DNA of 64,000 bases from Motiliproteus sp036961355. Lineage in GTDB: Bacteria; Pseudomonadota; Gammaproteobacteria; Pseudomonadales; Balneatricaceae. Below, piece after piece: positions 52,174 to 60,311 of this stretch. Both the position numbers and the translations under genes were made by a program. Where the stretch lies: the NCBI GenBank assembly GCA_036961355.1, contig JBALVL010000005.1:1-64000 (forward strand). The letters are read 5' to 3'. The notes beneath the pieces were generated by a model, which ran no database searches, had not been told where the DNA came from, and saw only the letters and a list, made by a program, of their open reading frames with translations. Numbering within the stretch: position 1 is the stretch's first letter; each line of letters starts with the position of its first letter.

Positions 52174-53790
52174 CTAGTTGGCTGATTGCTCAGGGTCTTT
52201 ATCCTGACGATTATTTCCCAACCCGTCGCGGTGATAGAGCTGATCAAAATTATTCAGACTGCTTTCCAGTGTGTTACGCCAGGCATCATCACCGGCCAGC
52301 GTGGGCTTAAGAAGAATCACCAGCTCACTCTTGATTGTCGTCTGTCGCTCCTGCCGGAACAGTCCGCCAACCACGTCAAGATCGCCTAGCGCCGGAGTCT
52401 TGGCTTGCTCATCATTGCTGCGGGTCTGCATCAAACCACCGATCACAATCACCTGACCACTGCTGGCACGAACCACACTGTCTGACTCACGAATGGTGCT
52501 CAACGCCAGCGGTAATGTCACCACATCTGCCCCCACCACGATGGTCTTTTCCTTATCGGTCACTTCGCTGATCGACGGGTGGATATGCAAAATAATCTCG
52601 CCATCGCTGCTGACCTGCGGCGTCACATCCAGCGCGATACCGGAGAAGAAAGGAGTCAGTTCAATATCCGGGGTCGTCGTCGTCGCCGTTCCGGTTGTAG
52701 TGGTGGTGCTGAACTCGGTCACAAAGAACTCGTCAGTGCCCACTTTGATCACCGCTTTCTGGTTATTCAACGTCGAGACCCTCGGGCTCGACATCACCTG
52801 CACCTGCCCCTGCGTTTCCAACAGTTCGATTAGCGCAGTAAAGCCCGAGAAGCTGGCATTAATGCCAAAGACGCCTCCGATACCGTTCGTCAACGATTCG
52901 CTGCTGGGGCCATAGGTGGTGCTACCGCCGGTACTTCCGCTGTTAGACAGTACGGCCTGCCAATCAATACCCGCCTGATAACCGCTGCTCAACTGAACTT
53001 CCAGTATCTTGGCTTCGAGAATCACTTGTCGCTGCAGCGTAATCTGCGCTTGCTCGAGGTAGTCGGCAATAGTTTCCAGCTCGCTGGGCAAGCCTTTGAC
53101 AATCACCACGCCGGCCTGCGGCGAGATCACCACGGCACGGCCTTCACCATTGCCCAATATGGCACTGAGTGTCTGCTGCAGCTGCCCCCAGAAATCAGTC
53201 GAGCTGCGGGTATTGATACTGGTGCCAACCACCTGGTCGGTGGTGGCATTATCACCGCTCTGGGTCAGTGCACCAGCGCTAACCTGAAAGTCCGAACCAC
53301 CGGTACGGGTGACGTTGAGGTAGTTGACCTCAAACAGCATGGTTTCAATCTGTGATGGCACCACCTGATAGAGCTGCCCTTTACGTTTGTATTCATAACC
53401 GTACACGTCACGGACCGTGCGCATCACTTCATCAACAGTCACATTCTTCAGCGTCAGCGAAATCTTTCCGGTAATGCCTTCGTTTACCACCATATTGTAG
53501 GGTGTGTCGTCGACCAGTCCCATGAAGAAACTACGGGCATCAAGGTTACGGGTATTGATATCAAAGCGCTCAGTGCCCCCGCTGAGTCCCTCAACCTGAA
53601 GCGGCGGCAACAACGCTTGCATCACTTCCGGTGGCGGTGACTGCTGACTCAACTCAGCATTGCTGACTAATGCGTCAGACAAGGCCTGTGAGCCATCCTG
53701 CTTGGCCGAACTCCCGGTACTGGCCTGCCAGCCCGAACAACCACTCAACCCTAACATCAGCCCTATGCAACCCGCTGTTAACCACCTCAT
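52174..53790 (-). CDS. mshL: MSHA secretin MshL
   Basis: 538 residues. A lipoprotein-type signal peptide ends at LGLSGC18. N-terminal secretin/TonB short domain and N-domains lead into the secretin core (about 230-510; VQVMSSPRVSTLNNQKAVIKVG, then VIVIGGLMQTR). A threonine-rich loop lies in the core, as in other MshL proteins. It is the outer-membrane pore for the pilus. It follows mshK with no intervening base. Confidence 0.94.
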   Translation of the reverse strand: MRWLTAGCIGLMLGLSGCSGWQASTGSSAKQDGSQALSDALVSNAELSQQSPPPEVMQALLPPLQVEGLSGGTERFDINTRNLDARSFFMGLVDDTPYNMVVNEGITGKISLTLKNVTVDEVMRTVRDVYGYEYKRKGQLYQVVPSQIETMLFEVNYLNVTRTGGSDFQVSAGALTQSGDNATTDQVVGTSINTRSSTDFWGQLQQTLSAILGNGEGRAVVISPQAGVVIVKGLPSELETIADYLEQAQITLQRQVILEAKILEVQLSSGYQAGIDWQAVLSNSGSTGGSTTYGPSSESLTNGIGGVFGINASFSGFTALIELLETQGQVQVMSSPRVSTLNNQKAVIKVGTDEFFVTEFSTTTTTGTATTTTPDIELTPFFSGIALDVTPQVSSDGEIILHIHPSISEVTDKEKTIVVGADVVTLPLALSTIRESDSVVRASSGQVIVIGGLMQTRSNDEQAKTPALGDLDVVGGLFRQERQTTIKSELVILLKPTLAGDDAWRNTLESSLNNFDQLYHRDGLGNNRQDKDPEQSAN

Positions 53791-54144
53791 CTAGTTTACT
53801 TCCTGACTGTTTTTCTTGAATTTAGCGGTACTACCCAGACCTAGCTGAATACGTTCGCTTCCTTGCTGCAATACCACTGAACTCAAATTTATTGAAATCA
53901 CTTTCGCGCCACCAATACGACTACCCAGATAGACCGTTTTACCGTCAATCACTGCCCGACTACTGTTATCGCTGACGCGAATCGACTGCAACCTGAGCGA
54001 CCGCTTCTTGTTCTTAGTCGTAGCCCCCGAAACGGTAGCTGTCGCCGATGAAGGCCGGGTCGGGTCGACCGCCGCCTGCAACGGCAGCACTAGCAAACAG
54101 GCGAAAAGACAGAGACCATTTCGGATCAAATTGGCATTAAACAC
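53791..54144 (-). CDS. mshK: MSHA biogenesis protein MshK
   Basis: 117 residues: signal peptide (GLCLFACLLVLPLQA), then a mature part starting AVDPTRP, as in PilP/MshK periplasmic proteins, and a small beta domain (LQSIRVSDNSSRAVIDGKTVY) that contacts the secretin. Start overlaps mshJ by eight bases. The gene lies between mshJ and mshL as expected. Confidence 0.88.
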   Translation of the reverse strand: MFNANLIRNGLCLFACLLVLPLQAAVDPTRPSSATATVSGATTKNKKRSLRLQSIRVSDNSSRAVIDGKTVYLGSRIGGAKVISINLSSVVLQQGSERIQLGLGSTAKFKKNSQEVN

Positions 54145-54853
54145 CTAACCACTCCTGTGTCGTGCTCAGGGTGTACACTTTTAATTGCACACGGGCCTTG
54201 GGATATTCATCCACGTGGTAGTCGAAACCATCCCAGAACATCGATCGGTTGGCCTGCTCCACCGACTCTAAAAAGCCAAGTACCTGGAAAAAATCTCCTT
54301 CGACCTGCAACTCCAGGTCGTGCCGATAGAGACCCGAGGCCAGCACAGGCAGTGATTCTGACGTAGCCCCCTCCCCTTTAGAAGCCGCGGCAACATCCTT
54401 TTCCTCTACTTCTTCTGCTGCGACCGGGTTCAGCACGCTGATGGGAGCAAGTTTACGCACCCCGATCAGCCTGACCCCTTTATGCCCGATCAACAATTGC
54501 TGCAACATCGACACCATCTCATGCGGGGTTACCAGACTGGCACTGCGCTGCTTTATCTGTGCTGTATTGGCTGAAACCTGCTGCTGTAAACGATCAATCT
54601 TCGCTTGCAAAGCAATATTAGGGTCTTCAATCTTGGCGGCCAGCGCCAATTGGTAATCAACCTCTGCCTGAGCTTGAGTGGTTTTAAGTTGTTGTAAACT
54701 ATTACCGTAACGAACACTGTCTTGTTGCGCCGGTTCTATCAAATAGATGTACGCAGGAAACGCCAACGCCACCATCAGCGTAACCAGCACCAGAACCCGC
54801 TCACGCTGACTCATCGCATTAAAGCGATCTTCCCACTGCTGCAGCTTCTGCAT
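54137..54853 (-). CDS. mshJ: MSHA biogenesis protein MshJ (PilO-like)
   Basis: 238 residues with one membrane helix near 20-38 and a coiled coil (about 55-110), followed by a ferredoxin-like periplasmic domain with LELQVEGDFFQVLGFLESVE. This is the PilO layout, forming the inner-membrane alignment complex with the PilN-like protein. The start shares one base with the upstream stop (TGATG). Confidence 0.9.
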   Translation of the reverse strand: MQKLQQWEDRFNAMSQRERVLVLVTLMVALAFPAYIYLIEPAQQDSVRYGNSLQQLKTTQAQAEVDYQLALAAKIEDPNIALQAKIDRLQQQVSANTAQIKQRSASLVTPHEMVSMLQQLLIGHKGVRLIGVRKLAPISVLNPVAAEEVEEKDVAAASKGEGATSESLPVLASGLYRHDLELQVEGDFFQVLGFLESVEQANRSMFWDGFDYHVDEYPKARVQLKVYTLSTTQEWLGV

Positions 54854-55452
54854 CAGGCTCCTCCCCCAACTGAACGACTGCCGCTAATCCGGAACTCCAG
54901 CGCACTGTCGGATCGTTTCAGTTCAAACTGATCAAAACTGGCGTTGTGATACGCTTCAGCCTCGCCCAACTGCTTCAGGTACTTGGGAATCAGCTCGGCA
55001 TTGCGGGCCTTGCCCTCTAGCGTGATCATCGACGCGTTGCTGGTCGCCTGTATCCGGGTCAGCCAAACACCGCCAAGCGCCTTGTCCGAGAGCCCACTCA
55101 ACAGCGGAGAAAAAACGCCACTGCCTTGCGGAGCCAGCGTTCGGAGTAGTTCAGACAAGCGCTGCTGAGCGACCAATTTCTGTTGCAATTGGTCGTGCTG
55201 ACGACGCAGAGAGGCCGATTCAGGGCGGGGACGCTTCTGCTGCAGCAATTTGCTGGTTTTGGCTTCCAGCTCTTTTTGCTGCTGCTTCAAGGCTGCTGTC
55301 TGTTGACGCAGCTCAGACGCTTGCTGATTGCTGGCCAACGCGACAGCAATCACCACCAGCATCACCGCCGACACCGAAACCAGACACAGCCGTGCGGAGA
55401 AGGGTAATCGCTGCTTAACTTTCTTTACGTAGAGGTTGATCTGCTGCTTCAT
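54853..55452 (-). CDS. MSHA biogenesis protein MshI2 (PilN-like)
   Basis: 199 residues: a short cytoplasmic start (MKQQINLYVKKVKQRLPFS) with the INLY motif that binds PilM-like proteins, a membrane helix about 23-42, a coiled coil and a periplasmic domain. It is the PilN counterpart, split from mshI. Its start overlaps the mshI stop by four bases. Confidence 0.88.
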   Translation of the reverse strand: MKQQINLYVKKVKQRLPFSARLCLVSVSAVMLVVIAVALASNQQASELRQQTAALKQQQKELEAKTSKLLQQKRPRPESASLRRQHDQLQQKLVAQQRLSELLRTLAPQGSGVFSPLLSGLSDKALGGVWLTRIQATSNASMITLEGKARNAELIPKYLKQLGEAEAYHNASFDQFELKRSDSALEFRISGSRSVGGGA

Positions 55453-56369
55453 TGGTCAGCCTCCGGCAACACCGCGGCCACCGCCAACATCACCTGCGAC
55501 TGCAGTAAGGGCGTCAACGCCGGTTCACAGCTGAAGTGCTCACCCAGGTCCAACTGCACCAATTCGACAGCCAAGTTATAGCGTAACTGACCCAATAACG
55601 GCGTCTCGCCCGGTTGGAGCGGGCACACCAGCAACCGCAGACAAGGCGGTTTACCGATCTGGCTTTCGTAGTAATCCAACGAGCGCTGCAGATCCAACAC
55701 CATATTACCGGCACGCGACTCAATGTCGGTCGCATCAACCGAGATCAACTCGGCAGAGGTCTCCACCTGCCGAGTCAAATAGAGCTGATCCTCACTCACC
55801 AAGTTGATCAGACTGTGCGGTGACTGCAAGCCCAATACGGCGGTCGCCAGCGTTTCACCCTCAAGTGCCTTGAGACGCAACAGTGACAGCTCAGGAACCT
55901 CAATCGTATCTAGTTGCAGGCCTGCTGCTTGGGTCAGCGCCTCGATAGCCATCGCTATCGGCTGCTCGATCACTGCAACATAGAGCATGTTACTACGGCC
56001 TCGGTACGCGTCTTCAGGCACCGCAAAATAGTCGAGCACCACCTCAGCAACATCGAAGGAGACCATATCTTTGATCCGCCAACGCAGTGCCTCGGCCATT
56101 TCAGCAGCGTCGACAGCGGGAGCCTCGACTAATAACAGATGATATTGACCCGGTGACAACACCCAACTGGTAGCGCAAGCGGCAAGATTCCATTCTGAAA
56201 CCGCCGTTTTTAATAACTCAGGCGTATCCAGTCGGCATTGCTCTAACTGCTGACAACGTAAAGGCACGTCCCGACGGGCATCGAAATGCGCCATCGCCAG
56301 ACCGTTTTCATTGAGTGATAAACCGACCCGGCCGCGGGCCATTTTTTTACTACCAAACAGCCTGATCAG
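55449..56369 (-). CDS. mshI: MSHA biogenesis protein MshI (PilM-like)
   Basis: An actin-like cytoplasmic PilM-type protein with motifs GQYHLLLVEAPAV, EALRWRIKDMVSF and DLQRSLDYYESQ. The ATG at 56342 (297 residues) has only an A run before it. A CTG at 56369 preceded by AAGGGGAG gives a natural N-terminus (L)IRLFGSKKMARGRVGLSL, like other PilM/MshI proteins; a stop lies just beyond it. I prefer the CTG start, with the ATG as the conservative alternative. First gene of the pilus operon. Confidence 0.82.
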   Translation of the reverse strand: MIRLFGSKKMARGRVGLSLNENGLAMAHFDARRDVPLRCQQLEQCRLDTPELLKTAVSEWNLAACATSWVLSPGQYHLLLVEAPAVDAAEMAEALRWRIKDMVSFDVAEVVLDYFAVPEDAYRGRSNMLYVAVIEQPIAMAIEALTQAAGLQLDTIEVPELSLLRLKALEGETLATAVLGLQSPHSLINLVSEDQLYLTRQVETSAELISVDATDIESRAGNMVLDLQRSLDYYESQIGKPPCLRLLVCPLQPGETPLLGQLRYNLAVELVQLDLGEHFSCEPALTPLLQSQVMLAVAAVLPEADQ

Positions 56370-56488
56370 AGCAACTCCCCTTCATTAATGTCCAAACTTC
56401 AAGCATATGGAGCATTTATTACCACAGGGCGTTAGTGAATACCATGCAAGCGCCGTAAATACGGCATTAATGAAGACTTATCCTACTA

Positions 56489-56517
56489 TTGACACTGTTT
56501 TTCGGTGCGTGTTTAAT
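56489..56517 (+). promoter_or_regulatory. Sigma-70 promoter of tRNA-Phe
   Basis: TTGACA (56489-56494) and TTTAAT (56512-56517) with a 17 bp spacer, 16 bp before the tRNA and followed by a GC-rich discriminator. The msh operon must start on the other strand in the same 160 bp. Confidence 0.88.
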
Positions 56518-56533
56518 ACGCGCCTCTTGTGTG

Positions 56534-56609
56534 GCCCGGATAGCTCAGTCGGTAGAGCAGAGGATTGAAAATCCTCGTGTCGGCGGTTCGATTCCGTCTC
56601 CGGGCACCA
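56534..56609 (+). tRNA. tRNA-Phe(GAA)
   Basis: 76 nt with CCA encoded. The acceptor stem GCCCGGA pairs with TCCGGGC; anticodon stem GAGGA/TCCTC with loop TTGAAAA gives GAA. A hairpin terminator follows directly. Downstream sequence changes to accessory genes (higBA, orphan protein), but no integrase or repeated tRNA end was found. Confidence 0.98.
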
Positions 56610-56614
56610 ACACT

Positions 56615-56650
56615 TTAAAGGCTTGCACTCAGATGTAGGCCTTTTTTGTA
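56615..56650 (+). terminator. Terminator of tRNA-Phe
   Basis: AAAGGC and GCCTTT can pair across a loop of about 16 bases and are followed by a T run, directly after the tRNA. Confidence 0.7.
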
Positions 56651-56840
56651 TGTGCCGTCTGGGCAATATCTGGTCAGAGCTGGGTGCAACGACCGGAACC
56701 TACCGGAAGTTCGCTGCAACGCCTTTACCTTTCGACATACAAGAACACTTGTTTCTATCCATAGAGACCTCTCGAATCAGGCTAATCGATTTTCCGTTGT
56801 GTGCTTCCCGGTATCCAGGCCGGGAGCGAGTACTGCCCGG

Positions 56841-57155
56841 TTAAGCTGCGTCTGGTACCAGAGACTTTATGCCGGCGTACTTCTCAGCCTGGATGTTTTC
56901 GTGTTCGGCCTCCCAGACATCCAGAGCCGTTTGCATGTTGAGCCAACTCCCCATGCTGGTGTTCGATGCTTTGGCAATGCGTCTTGCCATATCCTTAGTG
57001 CAGGGAATACGGCCGTTCACAAACAAAGACAGATGCTTACGTGAGATTCCCATCGCGTCGGCGGCATCGGTAATCTTCACCTTCAGCGGTTGTAAGACAT
57101 CTTCCAGAAAGAGCACGCCGGGATGAGTCGGTTTGCGATTAAGGGATCGGCTCAT
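56841..57155 (-). CDS. higA: HigA family antitoxin
   Basis: 104 residues. An XRE-type helix-turn-helix occupies about 22-70 (ITDAADAMGISRKHLSLFVNG, then AKASNTSMGSWLNMQ), with the HigA-type start THPGVLFLEDVLQPL. The ATG follows GAGG. It should neutralise HigB and repress the pair. It lies 11 bp after the broken higB, the usual toxin-first order. The antitoxin itself looks intact. Confidence 0.92.
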   Translation of the reverse strand: MSRSLNRKPTHPGVLFLEDVLQPLKVKITDAADAMGISRKHLSLFVNGRIPCTKDMARRIAKASNTSMGSWLNMQTALDVWEAEHENIQAEKYAGIKSLVPDAA

Positions 57156-57166
57156 GATAAACCTCC

Positions 57167-57448
57167 TCAGTGGTACTGTACGTAGTTAACAACAACGGCA
57201 TCGCTGCCATCAAATTCAAAAGTGACTCGCTATGCTCCGGAGACACTGACTGACCAGGTTTCTGCTGCTTTGGGCTCCAGTTTATGGAGGCGGAACGCAG
57301 GCAGGTTCATATCTTTAGGGCTAAGGGATGCATCTAAGCGATCGAGTAGCTTGGTGAGTCGTTTTACATGCTTGGGATCGATCCCTTTGACCGTGTCATT
57401 CTCGAAGAAATCTTTGAGCCCTTTGTGCTTAAAACTCTTGATTGGCAT
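57167..57448 (-). pseudogene. higB: higB toxin gene interrupted by an amber codon
   Basis: From the ATG at 57448 (AGGGA upstream) the frame encodes a HigB/RelE-type protein: MPIKSFKHKGLKDFFEND, then HVKRLTKLLDRLDA, LPAFRLHKLEP and TWSVSVSG. A TAG at 57230-57232 stands where the family has tryptophan in NGNWRITF. After it the same frame continues RVTFEFDGSDAVVVNYVQYH to a TGA at 57167, completing the family's normal length of about 93. One base change (TGG to TAG) explains it. The truncated 72-residue product lacks the C-terminal strands that carry catalytic residues, so it is probably inactive. Confidence 0.85.
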
Positions 57449-57626
57449 TACGAGTCCCTGCAACCGGTTTGGTAGCATAATAGCCCAAGTCGGCAGCTAA
57501 GCGGAACCAATTTGGTAACACTAACGCTGAGGTAAAGTCGCTTCACCCCCAGAGTTTTCAGTGTGCAGACCAAAAAAAAACCCTATGAAGGGGCTTTATA
57601 ATTCAAGCTCTGAGCCAATATTGCCG

Positions 57627-57986
57627 TTATAGCCCCCGGTCCATTGCTTCCTGAGAACCCCAGCATTTAAATCCCTGAACCGGCTCATAGAAGACCACGC
57701 CATTGGCGGACATCTGAATGGTGTAGTCGAGGATGACCAAGTCTCCATCCATAGCCACGGTGTACTCCAAATCTTTGTAGCCAAGGTACTTAACGCTTGC
57801 GCCTGATGACTCGGATTCGGTGGTTGCAGCCTGTGTTCCGAGGGTGCTGATACAGCTCTCGGCCAACGCTTCTGGGTCAGGCGCGGTCAACTTGTCATAA
57901 TTAAGAATCACGAGGATGCCGATCAGCACACCGACTGTAATTCCTAAGCCGACTGCGTTCCCTAAGCCTTTTATTGTAAATTTCAT
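57627..57986 (-). CDS. Small membrane-anchored protein of unknown function
   Basis: 119 residues. A glycine-rich hydrophobic segment (about 12-28, VGLGITVGVLIGILVIL) anchors it; the rest (LEYTVAMDGDLVILDYTIQM) looks like a small beta-rich periplasmic domain with two cysteines (ESCIS and FKCWG) that may form a disulfide. AAGGA lies eleven bases before the ATG. No family recognised. A weak hairpin with a nine-base T run just downstream (about 57574-57595) may end its transcript. No partner gene nearby. Confidence 0.6.
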   Translation of the reverse strand: MKFTIKGLGNAVGLGITVGVLIGILVILNYDKLTAPDPEALAESCISTLGTQAATTESESSGASVKYLGYKDLEYTVAMDGDLVILDYTIQMSANGVVFYEPVQGFKCWGSQEAMDRGL

Positions 57987-58128
57987 TTATTGAGTGGTCC
58001 TTCGGATAAGTTTGTGTGACTAGTAGAGCAAAATAAGCCGGGAATCAAAGCTTAACCAGATCTTTTCGAGCCCCAGGGTCGGCTTTATGGAGTAACGTTA
58101 TCGTCGGGGCACCGACTGCGCAATGAAT

Positions 58129-58162
58129 AACAGGCCGCTCGAAGTTGCCGCGGCCTGTTTTT
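58129..58162 (+). terminator. Orphan terminator-like hairpin
   Basis: AACAGGCCGC and GCGGCCTGTT pair over ten bases across an eleven-base loop, followed by a T run on the plus strand. No plus-strand gene precedes it within 1.4 kb except tRNA-Phe. Confidence 0.6.
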
Positions 58163-58501
58163 GGATGTTTTGTATTGTGAAGGTAGGGTGCTCGCAATGA
58201 TAGGACTGCAAACACCGCATAAATGCGATCACATAGACGATGCTCCATTGCAGGACCGCTCACATTGCCGCAAGCAGTGGATACGCAACCCTCACCAATG
58301 GGTAAGGGTGACAATCGCTCTATACCTTGAAGTAATGCGGCTCAATTACTGCCTAAGGGTTGGACGGGATTTGTTTCCCCATTCGACGGATAAACTTCTC
58401 CCTGCAGATCTGGCAGGACTTGTGCGCAATCTCCTTAGCTCTTCAATAGAGCTTCAATACTCTTCAACATGACAGCACTGAGTAAAAACAATCAAGAATT
58501 C

Positions 58502-58529
58502 TGTCACCTTTTATTGCGCAGCGCATCTT
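58502..58529 (+). promoter_or_regulatory. Candidate ECF-type promoter of the ferritin-like operon
   Basis: TGTCACC (58502-58508) and CATCTT (58524-58529), 15 bp apart, resemble ECF promoters of the TGTCAC-N16-CGTC type. The operon encodes its own ECF sigma factor, so autoregulation is plausible. Low confidence: a single site, judged by eye. Confidence 0.35.
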
Positions 58530-58571
58530 CATGGGTACACATCATAGTTATGATCCGAAATGGAGAAAATC

Positions 58572-59180
58572 ATGTCAGAACTATTTTCACAACAGACATC
58601 AGCCTTGCCACAACAAGCATCAACTCTTGAATTTCAGAGCCGTCGAAGCTTCTTTCGTACTGGAGGACAGTTAACACTGTCGGCGATGAGCCTGGCGATG
58701 TTATCTGGCCTAAACGCTAAAGTGGCTAGCGCATCAGATCAGCAAACAATCGTTGATATTCGAATTCTTAACACGGCAATTGCTGCGGAGCATGAGGCGG
58801 TAGCCGCCTATCAACTAGGGGCGGAAAGCGGCTTATTGTCAGCTTCTATACTGAATGTGGCGATCCAGTTTCAGGGGCACCATAAAGCGCATATCGATGC
58901 ACTCGCTAAGGAGGTAAGTTCACTGGGAGGTGAGGCCGCAAATCCGCTGGCACAGTATCAGTTTCCCGTTGAAAAACTTAAATCTGAAACCGATGTTTTA
59001 ATATTTGCCGCCAGTCTAGAGCGTGGCGCTGTAAGTGCCTATGTGGGGGCGATACCCCTATTTGAAGAGCGAGAGTTATCTAAAGCAGCAGCGAGTATTC
59101 TCGCCGATGAAGCGATGCATTGGGCAGTGTTAAGGCAGGCATTAGGGCTGGACCCTGTGCCGGGGGCGTTCTTTTCATGA
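58572..59180 (+). CDS. Secreted ferritin-like protein with Tat-type signal
   Basis: 202 residues from the ATG at 58572 (GGAG six bases upstream). The N-terminus has a twin-arginine motif RRSFFR (24-29) followed by a hydrophobic stretch to ASA, so folded export by Tat is likely. The rest is an all-helical ferritin-like domain (DUF4439/PF13668 type) with candidate di-iron ligands E73 and H74 or E75, H104 and H107, E150 and E180 with H183. Related proteins are found in stress or desiccation operons; the activity is unknown. Its stop overlaps the start of a cytochrome gene and an ECF sigma factor follows, so redox or metal stress is a reasonable guess. Confidence 0.8.
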   Translation: MSELFSQQTSALPQQASTLEFQSRRSFFRTGGQLTLSAMSLAMLSGLNAKVASASDQQTIVDIRILNTAIAAEHEAVAAYQLGAESGLLSASILNVAIQFQGHHKAHIDALAKEVSSLGGEAANPLAQYQFPVEKLKSETDVLIFAASLERGAVSAYVGAIPLFEERELSKAAASILADEAMHWAVLRQALGLDPVPGAFFS

Positions 59181-59608
59181 GTTCTGGTCGTGTAGTGCCG
59201 GTATTTACATACTGTATTTTATGTATCGGGTATAGCGGCACATACGCGAATGAACGCGCACCAAAGCAACGCTTAGATTCTCAGCAGGCAACATCGGTGC
59301 AAGCAGGGAAGTCTCAATATGCCATGTGTCAGGGCTGCCATTCTCCCGGTTACAATCGAACCGGCCCTATGCATTGCGGTATCTTCGGTAGGCTGGCCGG
59401 TAGTCAGGTGGGCTACCAGTATAGTGAGGCCTTAAAGCTGTCTCAGCTACGCTGGAACCGACAGACGCTCGATCGGTTTCTCGAAGCACCTGTGAAGGCG
59501 GTACCGGGGACCTCGATGACCTTTGCGGGTATTTCCGATGCCTACGTCAGAAGACAGTTGATTGACTATTTGGCGTCATTAACGCCGGACCACACAGACT
59601 GTCAATAG
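59177..59608 (+). CDS. Class I c-type cytochrome
   Basis: 143 residues from the ATG at 59177, overlapping the ferritin-like stop (ATGA). An N-terminal hydrophobic signal (about 6-22) is followed by the haem motif C51QGCH55 and the axial methionine in PGTSM114TF. The text around YNRTGPMHCGIFGR and QTLDRFLEAP resembles mitochondrial-type cytochrome c. A cysteine at 67 after the haem motif is unusual and may matter. It probably passes electrons in the periplasm, perhaps to or from the ferritin-like partner. Confidence 0.85.
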   Translation: MSSGRVVPVFTYCILCIGYSGTYANERAPKQRLDSQQATSVQAGKSQYAMCQGCHSPGYNRTGPMHCGIFGRLAGSQVGYQYSEALKLSQLRWNRQTLDRFLEAPVKAVPGTSMTFAGISDAYVRRQLIDYLASLTPDHTDCQ

Positions 59609-59621
59609 GAGTATGTGACCC

Positions 59622-60311
59622 ATGGATTCTCCAGTACACAAATCACCGGTTAATGCACAGCTTGTAGCGCCTAATGCCGATCCCGACTTCGAATTAATCA
59701 CCCGCGTTCGGTCAGGCGATTCTGCAGCCTTTGAGCCATTAATGAGGCGCTATAACCAGCGATTGTTTCGTCTGTCGCGTAGCTTGTGTAACAACGATGC
59801 TGATGCGATGGACATTCTTCAGGACAGCTATTTCATTGCCTATAAAAAAATAGCTCAATTTTCCGGACCCGATGGGTTTGCGGGTTGGTTGTCCCGTATC
59901 GTGCGCAACGAGGCGCTTATGCGAATACGCCGGAGTAAGATTATCGACATTTGTTCAATCCAGGATCACGAACTGATTGAATTAAATAAGAAAGGGCCGT
60001 CTGCGTTATTGGCACAGGGGCAATTAACAAAATTAATTGAGCAGGCGATTGATCGATTACCCGATGGCTATGCCAGTGTGTTTGTCTTGAGGGGTGTGCA
60101 GCAATTAACCACACAGGAAACAGCGGTCTCGCTTGATCTAGAAATCGATGTTGTCAAAACACGGTATTCCAGAGCAAAAAAGAAGCTTCGTAAGCAGCTG
60201 GAGCAACATATCCAGGCGGCAGGACTAGAGGTGTTTGAGTTTGCCGGAGAACGCTGTGATGCGGTAGTCGGCAATGTCATGGCGCAAATTACGAGGCACA
60301 GCAAGCAGTAG
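59622..60311 (+). CDS. ECF sigma factor (sigma-70 family)
   Basis: 229 residues with AGGAG ten bases upstream. Sigma-2 region (about 30-95): FEPLMRRYNQRLFRLSRSL, DILQDSYFIAYKKIAQF and WLSRIVRNEALMRIRR. Sigma-4 region (about 135-190): IDRLPDGYASVFVLRGVQQL and TRYSRAKKKLRKQL. The tail carries GERCD followed by a hydrophobic helix, seen in one ECF subgroup. It follows the cytochrome gene by 13 bp. No anti-sigma factor gene is visible on either side, so control may be transcriptional or through its own C-terminal extension. Confidence 0.93.
   Translation: MDSPVHKSPVNAQLVAPNADPDFELITRVRSGDSAAFEPLMRRYNQRLFRLSRSLCNNDADAMDILQDSYFIAYKKIAQFSGPDGFAGWLSRIVRNEALMRIRRSKIIDICSIQDHELIELNKKGPSALLAQGQLTKLIEQAIDRLPDGYASVFVLRGVQQLTTQETAVSLDLEIDVVKTRYSRAKKKLRKQLEQHIQAAGLEVFEFAGERCDAVVGNVMAQITRHSKQ

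Larger units (their letters stand above)
57987..58571. other. 585 bp without a convincing gene
   Basis: Between the small membrane protein and the ferritin-like gene. It holds an orphan terminator-like hairpin on the plus strand at 58129-58162 (AACAGGCCGC with GCGGCCTGTT, then Ts) that fits no upstream gene, and near its end a candidate promoter of the ECF operon. An open frame at 58161-58472 has no ribosome site or recognisable content. This may be the eroded remains of an accessory gene. Confidence 0.5.

Noticed and set aside
58161..58472. Open frame of 103 codons before the ferritin-like gene
   Set aside because: No ribosome site, no recognisable domain, and it runs through the orphan hairpin region.
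56534..58571. tRNA-Phe as the attachment site of an integrated element
   Set aside because: No integrase gene and no duplicated tRNA 3' end found downstream; the higBA pair alone is not evidence of an island.
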